Source of the DNA: Thalassospira povalilytica
GTDB taxonomy: Bacteria; Pseudomonadota; Alphaproteobacteria; Rhodospirillales; Thalassospiraceae
Assembly: GCF_002844235.1 (NCBI RefSeq)
Contig: NZ_PGTS01000001.1
Span: forward strand, 372,001 to 436,000
DNA: 64,000 bases
Reading direction: 5' to 3'
In this document: positions 56,611 through 64,000 of the stretch, piece after piece
How positions within the stretch are numbered: position 1 is the stretch's first letter
Layout: each line of letters opens with the position of its first letter
The notes under the pieces: generated by a model
The model's input: the letters and a program-made list of their open reading frames with translations, nothing else
Told to the model about the DNA's origin: nothing
Database searches by the model: none
Made by a program: the position numbers and the translations under genes

Positions 56611-57702
56611 GTGTCATCTATTGATCCTTACCACAAAAAGATCTTTCGTTCGTGCTGGCGTTCTATGCAAGGGCTCATAGCGATTTTAGGTGGGAAGCGG
56701 TCATCGGGCAAAGTGTCTGTTTGGTATGCAGGAGCTCAGTCCGGCAACATTGGTGGGCCTTTGGTAAAGGTTCAGCGGTTGAAGGAGTTCTTTCCTGAAA
56801 GTCGCTTGAATTTTACACATGCTTATTTATTGTCAAACTGCCCTTACCTCCCAATGTGGGCGCTAAAGTGGCTAAAGTGGCGCAGAATCCCGATCGTTTT
56901 GAACCAGAACGGTGTGTTTTATCCGGCATGGTTTGATGGAGACTACAAGCAAAAGAATAGCGAGATGGCAAAGGCATGGCAGTTGGCTGACTATGTTTTT
57001 TACCAGAGTAACTTCTGCAAATCTTCTGCGGAAAAGTTTTTGGGTAAGCGATCTGGTCCTGGTGAAGTTCTATTCAATGCTGTTGATCTCGAACACTTTA
57101 AGCCCGATCCCGCACGCAAAAATACTAGACCTATTCTATTGCACACTGGGAAATTGACCCGTCACATGCTCTATCGTGTCGAGGCCCTTTTGAGAGGGTT
57201 CTCGTTGGCCCTTATGAAAGGGTTGGATGCTGAACTACGTATAGCGGGGTGGATGGATGGATTTGTATTCACGCGGCTCACGCAGTTGGTAAAAGAGCTG
57301 GACCTAGGAGAAAGGGTTTCTTTTTTAGGTCCTTATGATCAGAGAGTTGCGCCGTCTTTGTATAGTTCCGCCGACGCATATGTTACTTTGACATTTAACG
57401 ATGCTTGTCCCAGTTCGGTAATCGAAGCCTTGGCTTGCGGTCTTCCCGTCTTGCATTCAGCCTCTGGAGGCGTTCCGGAACTCGTAACAGAGAAGGCGGG
57501 GGTTGGGCTACCTGTAGAAAATGGATATGATCGGATCGACGTTCCATCGATAGATTTGATCGCCGATGGGTTGGCTGAGATTCTCAATGACCTGCCAGTT
57601 CGTCAAGCCGCTGCTCGTGAGCGTGCTGTTGAAGCATTTGATATAAAGAATTGGGTTGGTCGCCACTCTGCTATATTTGAGCAGCTATCTGCGCGAAGGT
57701 AG
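56611..57702 (+). CDS. glycosyltransferase, GT4-like
   Basis: 363 residues. VLFNAVDLEHFKP, LLHTGKLTRHMLYRVEALL and FNDACPSSVIEALACGLPVLHSASGGVPELV give the complete GT4 set. Start is a GTG with AAGGTGGAAG 5 bases upstream. It is the last island gene, preceded by a very AT-rich gap of 133 bases and followed by tRNA-Ser after 107 bases. Confidence 0.9.
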   Translation: MSSIDPYHKKIFRSCWRSMQGLIAILGGKRSSGKVSVWYAGAQSGNIGGPLVKVQRLKEFFPESRLNFTHAYLLSNCPYLPMWALKWLKWRRIPIVLNQNGVFYPAWFDGDYKQKNSEMAKAWQLADYVFYQSNFCKSSAEKFLGKRSGPGEVLFNAVDLEHFKPDPARKNTRPILLHTGKLTRHMLYRVEALLRGFSLALMKGLDAELRIAGWMDGFVFTRLTQLVKELDLGERVSFLGPYDQRVAPSLYSSADAYVTLTFNDACPSSVIEALACGLPVLHSASGGVPELVTEKAGVGLPVENGYDRIDVPSIDLIADGLAEILNDLPVRQAAARERAVEAFDIKNWVGRHSAIFEQLSARR

Positions 57703-57809
57703 AAAGCTGTATCTTCATGGGGGGGCAGCAGCGGAAACGCGGCGTTCCCTACTGTCTAAGCTTCATAAAATATCAAGAAAATTCTAAGTTATTTAGCAGC
57801 TTGAGAAAA

Positions 57810-57899
<90 letters not shown>

Positions 57900-58220
57900 G
57901 CATGTGTGGTCTTGGCGTTCGACGCGGTGTTTAACGGTCCTTGCGCCATATTGCAAGAGGGAAATCGCAATTCCGGTGACTCTTTTTTACGCGGCGGGTG
58001 CTTTGCTCTTTGGTACCCCTTCGCGGTTTTGCCGCCGGTTTCCGGTTGTGGTTGATTTGATGTGGGGGCGCTTGTCGTCTGGCGTTGTGATTGTATCGGC
58101 GTGACCCGTGGCGGGGGATGGGGTGACCCGCGATCGTGCCCTGCATCAAAAGCAGGGCAGACCCCCGCGCCATCATGCGGGAATGTGCGGGTTTGCGATG
58201 CTTTGGCGATGACTCAATTG

Positions 58221-58249
58221 TTGACTCATCGGGTCAAAAGGGGTAATTC
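58221..58249 (+). promoter_or_regulatory. candidate rplU promoter
   Basis: TTGACT (58221-58226) and TAATTC (58244-58249) are 17 bases apart, about 90 bases ahead of rplU. The -35 is close to consensus and the -10 is weak. Confidence 0.4.
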
Positions 58250-58259
58250 ACCCGTTCCT

Positions 58260-58300
58260 CGCAGCGGTTCGGTATCTGTTAGCAGCGGCACCGAGCTGCG
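58260..58300 (+). promoter_or_regulatory. possible rplU mRNA leader structure
   Basis: CGCAGC (58260-58265) pairs with GCTGCG (58295-58300) and TCGGT (58269-58273) with ACCGA (58290-58294), forming a bulged stem in the 5' leader. Ribosomal protein operons often have such regulatory leaders; I know of no described alphaproteobacterial L21 leader like this one. Confidence 0.42.
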
Positions 58301-58337
58301 CGTTTGTGTTTCCAGAATGTTTTTCAGGAACTTTTAG

Positions 58338-58649
58338 ATGTACGCAATCATCAAAACTGGCGGCAAACAGTATAAAGTTGCTGCCAACGACGTTATCAAA
58401 GTCGAAAAGATCGCTGCCCAGGCCGGTGACACCGTGAAACTTGAAGAAGTTCTCATGGTTGCTGGCGACGGTGCGCCGAAAGTTGGTGCTCCGTTGGTCA
58501 AAGGTGCTTCTGTTACCGCAGAAGTTCTCGAGCAGGCCAAGGGCGACAAGGTGATCGTTTTCAAGAAAAAGCGCCGGCACAACTACCGTCGCAAAAATGG
58601 TCATCGCCAGAACCTGACTGTTCTGCGCATCAAGGACATCAAAGCCTGA
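58338..58649 (+). CDS. rplU: 50S ribosomal protein L21
   Basis: 103 residues, full length. [31 protein letters not shown] and TVLRI are diagnostic. ATG at 58338 follows AGGAA by 7 bases. It is first in the rplU-rpmA pair; the L21 protein binds 23S rRNA. Confidence 0.98.
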   Translation: MYAIIKTGGKQYKVAANDVIKVEKIAAQAGDTVKLEEVLMVAGDGAPKVGAPLVKGASVTAEVLEQAKGDKVIVFKKKRRHNYRRKNGHRQNLTVLRIKDIKA

Positions 58650-58685
58650 TTTCATCAGGTCAAGATGCAGTTTTAGGAGAGTTTC

Positions 58686-58946
58686 ATGGCTCATAAGAAA
58701 GCTGGTGGTAGTTCGCGTAACGGTCGTGACTCCGAAGGTCGCCGTCTCGGCGTGAAAAAATTCGGTGGTCAGGCAGTTGTCGCAGGCAACATCCTCGTTC
58801 GTCAGCGTGGCACGAAGTTCCATGCCGGTGACAATGTTGGCCTCGCCAAAGACCACACCCTGTTTGCGACTGTGGACGGTTCCGTCCAGTTCAAGTCGGG
58901 CTTCAAGGGTCGTACCTACGTAACCGTCGTTCCGGCAGAGGCGTAA
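58686..58946 (+). CDS. rpmA: 50S ribosomal protein L27
   Basis: 86 residues. [28 protein letters not shown] and [12 protein letters not shown] are the family blocks. It reaches the peptidyl-transferase centre through its N-terminus. It lies 36 bases after rplU, the universal order. Confidence 0.99.
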   Translation: MAHKKAGGSSRNGRDSEGRRLGVKKFGGQAVVAGNILVRQRGTKFHAGDNVGLAKDHTLFATVDGSVQFKSGFKGRTYVTVVPAEA

Positions 58947-58982
58947 GCCTCCCGTCGGGTGCGATTTACGTACCGAATTTAG

Positions 58983-59014
58983 CAAGGGAGGAATGAGCAA
59001 TCATTCCTCCCTTG
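58983..59014 (+). terminator. perfect 14-bp hairpin after rpmA
   Basis: CAAGGGAGGAATGA (58983-58996) and TCATTCCTCCCTTG (59001-59014) close a GCAA loop, a GNRA tetraloop. TTGTTGTAT follows. It ends the rplU-rpmA transcript or attenuates read-through into obgE. Confidence 0.75.
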
Positions 59015-59029
59015 TTGTATGTGATATAG

Positions 59030-61275
<2,246 letters not shown>

Positions 61276-61284
61276 GGCGCGTCT

Positions 61285-61911
61285 TCACCGCGCTTCGGGG
61301 TGATAGAATGATTGTGGCTTCTGCGCGCTTATGCAGAAGTCACCACTACCGGCAATCACCTTGCCGGTTTCAAGCCGTATGCCCGTCGCCTTGCCAAAGC
61401 CCTTAAGCACCGCACCGCGTTCGTCGGCAATCGGGTGTTTAAATGATCCGCCCGCGGCAAGTTCGACCGACTGCACGCTGATCTGACCCAGGATCTGGCT
61501 GCCATCCCCCAACACGCATTGACCATCCATGTCGATGGTGCCGCGATACCGGCCACACGACCCGATGCGGATCATCGCATCCGGGTGCGATGTCGTGATG
61601 GTTACGCTGCCCGGGCCAAAGATGTTTTCATCCCCGATCCTGATCGGCCCGGTTTGCGCCATGATCGTGGTGCCGCTGGCAAACATGTTGCCATTGCCGA
61701 TCATTAATTGGGCATCCTGGTCCGCTTCAAGACGGATATTGGGATGCAGGATATTGTGTGTCCCGATCGTGATGTGCCGGGAAACAAGGGTCGAGAACGG
61801 ATCAAATACAATATTGCCCGACCGGCCAAGCGCGATCGTTTCGGCAATGCCGAGATATCCGGCCTCGTGCCGGTATCGGTCGATTTGATCAATCATCTGA
61901 TCGGGCGTCAT
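61285..61911 (-). CDS. hexapeptide/left-handed beta-helix-like protein of unknown function
   Basis: About 208 residues. Repeated short strands with Gly turns (ITIGTHNILHPNI, LMIGNGNMFASG, IRIGDENIFGPG, CVLGDGSQILGQ) look like a left-handed parallel beta-helix of the acyltransferase type, but the usual catalytic His is not clear. The N-terminus is a helical stretch (MTPDQMIDQIDRYRHEAG). The start ATG at 61911 follows AAGG; an in-frame TTG at 61968 is possible. It is convergent with proB. Confidence 0.65.
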   Translation of the reverse strand: MTPDQMIDQIDRYRHEAGYLGIAETIALGRSGNIVFDPFSTLVSRHITIGTHNILHPNIRLEADQDAQLMIGNGNMFASGTTIMAQTGPIRIGDENIFGPGSVTITTSHPDAMIRIGSCGRYRGTIDMDGQCVLGDGSQILGQISVQSVELAAGGSFKHPIADERGAVLKGFGKATGIRLETGKVIAGSGDFCISAQKPQSFYHPEAR

Positions 61912-61973
61912 GTCGGGTCTGCCTTGTGCCGGTTTTGCCAAGACTACAATGACATGGCCGTCCGGCAAGACAT

Positions 61974-62012
61974 AAAAAAAGGCTGCCCACCTTAACTGGG
62001 GCAGCCTTTTTT
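61974..62012. terminator. bidirectional Rho-independent terminator
   Basis: A run of seven A (61974-61980), GGCTGCCC (61981-61988), a 10-base loop, GGGCAGCC (61999-62006), six T. The stem has A and T runs on both sides and can serve either strand; it ends the XRE-gene transcript that runs leftward. Confidence 0.88.
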
Positions 62013-62040
62013 CAAAGCGGCACTGAAGTTCGAAATGAAC

Positions 62041-62436
62041 TCAGGCAGCCTGATCAGCAAGGGCACGAGCCATCTGGCTCAGAGCTTCCTGATGTTTTTC
62101 GTGCTTGATGCTCGCAAAGTTGCGGGCCAGCTCAAGGCACATGCGCTGACGTGCGTTAAGCTCGGTTTCCTGATTGCCGTCGAGCCCTTCATAGAAGTAG
62201 CTGACCGGAACGCCCAAGACCTGAGAGATTTCATACAGGCGACCGGCAGAGATACGGTTGATGCCGCGCTCATACTTGTGGGCCTGCTGGTAGGTGACGC
62301 CGATCAGATCAGCCATCTGCTGCTGGGAAAGGCCCAGCATGATGCGGCGTTCGCGAATACGCTGACCAACATAACGGTCAGTGTCAGTAGCGCGGTTTGC
62401 GCGCTTCGGTTCTTCGTTTGCAGCAATCTCAGTCAT
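62041..62436 (-). CDS. XRE-family helix-turn-helix regulator
   Basis: 131 residues. HTH region about 28-82: RIRERRIMLGLSQQQMADLI, then VTYQQAHKYERGINRIS. The C-terminal 45 residues are helical (ELNARQRMCLELARNF). It belongs to the alphaproteobacterial HTH group with a conserved tail, whose targets vary. ATG at 62436 is preferred over an upstream TTG/ATG that adds about 25 residues. Confidence 0.93.
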   Translation of the reverse strand: MTEIAANEEPKRANRATDTDRYVGQRIRERRIMLGLSQQQMADLIGVTYQQAHKYERGINRISAGRLYEISQVLGVPVSYFYEGLDGNQETELNARQRMCLELARNFASIKHEKHQEALSQMARALADQAA

Positions 62437-62604
62437 ATTATAATCCGTTATCAACCGCCAGTTATGGATCCCCACTTTGGATGCTGTTGGGCTTGTTTGT
62501 TTTGTGCCCAATGAACACCGGATCGCAGCACTGTAGATGCACTGCGATTTGATGATCTGTATCTGAACTTTGGTCAGATAATCGTTACAGCAATCCGCCA
62601 GAAG

Positions 62605-62961
62605 CTAGCTATATAGGTCAATTGAGCTGTCTTTGTCTAGTCCAGAAGGCGAAAAAAAGACGTGGGTTTCTACGCCGTAAGGTTTGGAGTGTCGTGCATA
62701 GCTGGCATGCATTTCCTGAATGACCGGCGGTTGCAAAAGGTTTTCCTGTGGTAAGAGCTGCCCCAAAAGCTGCGTCCAGAATGCTGCACTGCCCCCAAGA
62801 TCATGGGGTTGCAACCACGCGCCACCATCCTGCGTGATTTCCCTGACGGGTGAAATTCGCGCAAGTTGATCTATTCCGATCCCGGCAGGACCATCCGTTC
62901 CGGTGCTCGCAGACGGATTCCTGCGGGCCGGTTGCATGGGTATCGGTGTGATCGCGGTCAT
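62605..62961 (-). CDS. hypothetical protein
   Basis: 118 residues that I do not recognise. The N-terminus is rich in Pro, Ala, Gly and Arg; the middle has WLQPHDLGGSAAFWTQLLGQLLP and the end is polar. No signal peptide, membrane segment or known motif. The ribosome-binding site is weak. The gene is on the same strand as the XRE regulator, about 170 bases upstream of it. Confidence 0.42.
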   Translation of the reverse strand: MTAITPIPMQPARRNPSASTGTDGPAGIGIDQLARISPVREITQDGGAWLQPHDLGGSAAFWTQLLGQLLPQENLLQPPVIQEMHASYARHSKPYGVETHVFFSPSGLDKDSSIDLYS

Positions 62962-63356
62962 GTGCTTTTCGGTCTACGGGGTTAAAACTGCCTGTCTGGT
63001 TCGGGACTCCGTGTGTTTCAGGGCGTGATCGGCCATTTGCCCGGCAAAAATTGCCGCCTTTCGGCGGTGCCGGACGGGTTCAAAGAGTTAACAAAAAGTT
63101 TATGCAAGAATTCTGCCGACAAATGCGATCCCCCGTTGCCGGAGGAAAGCAGTACGCGGCAAAAAACTAGATCCGCCAGCTACCAGCCACCAGGCATCAA
63201 GGGCCAAGCAACGGGCAAGGTCTTTGGTCGTGGTCTTTGGCTTAGGCATGGACATGCGGAAGATCGGCGCAGCAGCTCAAAGCCAACCGGCATCCGTCGA
63301 CACAGACGGCACCCGTCTGCTTCTCACGGGCGGTAAGCATGACGGGGTAGGTTGCC

Positions 63357-63394
63357 GGATGCCCCCGGATGCCCCCGGATGCCCCCGGATGCCC
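63357..63394. repeat. 10-bp tandem repeat, almost four copies
   Basis: GGATGCCCCC is repeated three times exactly and followed by GGATGCCC. Copy number is likely variable through replication slippage. Confidence 0.9.
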
Positions 63395-63426
63395 AAGGCT
63401 GCCCGGTGGGCGAGAAGGGCCGAGGG

Positions 63427-63486
63427 GGATACAAGTTGGAATATGAGTCGGGATACGAGTTTGGATATTTATTGGAATTTTCTTGG
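63427..63486. repeat. imperfect 12-bp tandem repeat, about five copies
   Basis: Units such as GGATACAAGTTG, GAATATGAGTCG, GGATACGAGTTT, GGATATTTATTG recur with period 12. The units share GGATA/GAATA starts and drift in the second half. Confidence 0.6.
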
Positions 63487-63652
63487 GGGGATCGCTGGGA
63501 TGGTCATCGGCGAGCCAAGGGAAGTGCGCCGTGCTGCCTGACACGTCTGATCCCGCATCGCGGCGCCAAATCCCCTGATGTCACGCGCATCTTGCCGACC
63601 GGCATGTCATCGCGCCTTGTCGATTTCCGCGATCGGTGATTTCCGGCATGAA

Positions 63653-63685
63653 AAAAGCGGGATCGCCCGATGCGACCCCGCTTTT
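63653..63685 (-). terminator. Rho-independent terminator after the PhaR-like gene
   Basis: A-rich arm and GCGGG (63657-63661), inner ATCGC/GCGAC pairing, CCCGC (63677-63681) and TTTT. Read leftward it ends in six T. It lies about 28 bases after the PhaR-like stop codon. Confidence 0.75.
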
Positions 63686-63713
63686 GAATTCTGTCGTCTG
63701 TGACGATTGATGC

Positions 63714-64000
63714 CTATTTGTCGGACTTTCCACCGGCCAGACTGTTAAGCTGTGCCTGCATCGCTTCAAGCTGGCTTTTAAGCTCGTTAAGGGACGCATC
63801 GGACGGCGCGCTTGCAGGCGCGGTCGGCTTGGTCGGGGTGGCACCGGGCTGTCCGCCATTTTCATTTTCCTGAAGGAACGGCGAGAACATTTTCATCGTC
63901 TGTTCAAACAGCGCGATATTCTGTTTGTTCATTTCCTCGAACTGGCCGAACGGGAACATGCCCTGCATCGTGCCCTGCATATATTCGCGCATCTGTTCCT
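63714..64000 (-). CDS. phaR: PhaR-like polyhydroxyalkanoate regulator, C-terminal part (cut by window end)
   Basis: The frame continues off the right end of the window, so the DNA-binding N-terminus is not visible. The part seen, MFPFGQFEEMNKQNIALFEQTMKMFSPF, matches the PHB-accumulation regulatory domain of PhaR; a Pro/Ala-rich linker and a short coiled coil (LNELKSQLEAMQAQLNSL) follow. PhaR represses phasin genes and binds PHA granules. The symbol rests on the C-terminal half only. Confidence 0.72.
   Translation of the reverse strand, partial: EQMREYMQGTMQGMFPFGQFEEMNKQNIALFEQTMKMFSPFLQENENGGQPGATPTKPTAPASAPSDASLNELKSQLEAMQAQLNSLAGGKSDK

Larger units (their letters stand above)
32200..57750. 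other. AT-rich surface-glycan genomic island beside tRNA-Ser
   Basis: Base composition drops visibly right after mntR and rises again just before the tRNA-Ser gene; codons ending in A/T and rare starts (TTG, GTG) are common inside. All genes but one run rightward and concern nucleotide-sugar synthesis, glycosyl transfer, methylation or export. The right edge touches the 3' end of tRNA-Ser, a usual integration site, but I found no integrase, no transposase and no copy of the tRNA 3' end at the left edge. The boundaries are judged by eye. Confidence 0.6.
57900..58337. other. intergenic region between tRNA-Ser and rplU
   Basis: About 440 bases. It contains two small hairpins (GCCCTGC/GCAGGGC at 58138-58158 and CCCGC/GCGGG at 58164-58181), a promoter candidate near 58221 and a leader stem near 58260-58300. 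The tRNA-Ser promoter must lie at its left end. No open reading frame is supported. Confidence 0.55.
62962..63713. other. gene-poor stretch with tandem repeats
   Basis: About 750 bases between the hypothetical gene and the PhaR-like gene. It holds a 10-bp tandem repeat at 63357-63394 and an imperfect 12-bp repeat at 63427-63486, then a terminator. Possible frames here are repeat artefacts (for example a minus-strand frame with Ile-Pro-Thr units), so I call no protein. Confidence 0.5.

Noticed and set aside
63242..63544. Minus-strand frame with repeated Ile-Pro-Thr units
   Set aside because: The periodicity comes from the 12-bp DNA repeat; start, ribosome-binding site and composition do not support a gene.

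Overview
The window looks like a chromosomal segment of a marine alphaproteobacterium of the Rhodospirillales type. Thalassospira is my best guess, from general gene content and codon style only; I could not run a taxonomic search. The supporting signs are GC-rich coding DNA outside the central block, the gene order ribF-ileS-lspA-DUF3035 lipoprotein-M16-M16-mutL, a PomA/PomB-like (sodium-type) flagellar stator pair, a PhaR-like polyhydroxyalkanoate regulator, and the rplU-rpmA-obgE-proB block.

Layout. (1) 1-10.1 kb: mixed single genes. These are an NnrU-like membrane protein, a B12-domain-like protein without the cobalamin His motif, a DUF4743 NUDIX hydrolase, an ACT-like protein, a MHYT-PAS-GGDEF-EAL cyclic-di-GMP enzyme, a secreted M23 peptidase, a fatty acid hydroxylase, a methyltransferase and a MaoC hydratase. 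(2) 10.3-20.4 kb: a conserved housekeeping run (ribF, ileS, lspA, a BamF-like lipoprotein, two M16 peptidases, mutL). (3) 20.4-27.5 kb: a pseudo-receiver/pentapeptide-repeat protein next to the motB-motA pair, a GNAT enzyme, a siderophore-interacting flavoprotein and a secreted HExxH protein. (4) 27.6-32.2 kb: a manganese-type ABC importer (sitA-B-C-D order) divergent from mntR, with an MntR-box-like palindrome between them.

(5) 32.2-57.75 kb: a clearly AT-richer surface-glycan island whose right edge abuts the 3' end of a tRNA-Ser(CGA) gene. Its first module (pseB-like dehydratase, WbpG/PseA-like amidotransferase, hisH, hisF, SpsF-like nucleotidyltransferase, PseM-like methylase) resembles the parts that build acetamidino sugars. 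The centre holds three GT-B-type transferases and a PglK/MsbA-like ABC flippase. The third module holds a NeuB-type PEP-condensing synthase, an SDR, an aldehyde dehydrogenase, a CMP-sugar synthetase and a transketolase fused to an FkbM methyltransferase. No PseC, PseH or PseG homologue is present, so the classical pseudaminic/legionaminic route is not complete here. The combination suggests a CMP-activated acidic sugar made by an unusual, transketolase-dependent route. A Gmd-type dehydratase and four further glycosyltransferases follow.

(6) 57.8-64 kb: tRNA-Ser, rplU, rpmA, obgE, proB, a beta-helix-like protein, an XRE regulator, a gene-poor stretch with two tandem repeats, and the 3' part of a PhaR-like gene cut by the window end.

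How the genes work together: outside the island they are ordinary housekeeping, motility, metal-homeostasis and envelope genes. Inside it they look like one pathway that makes nucleotide sugars, decorates them with acetamidino and methyl groups, assembles a glycan and moves it across the inner membrane. The best candidate for an undescribed system is the island's transketolase-FkbM / ALDH / SDR / NeuB / CMP-synthetase module.
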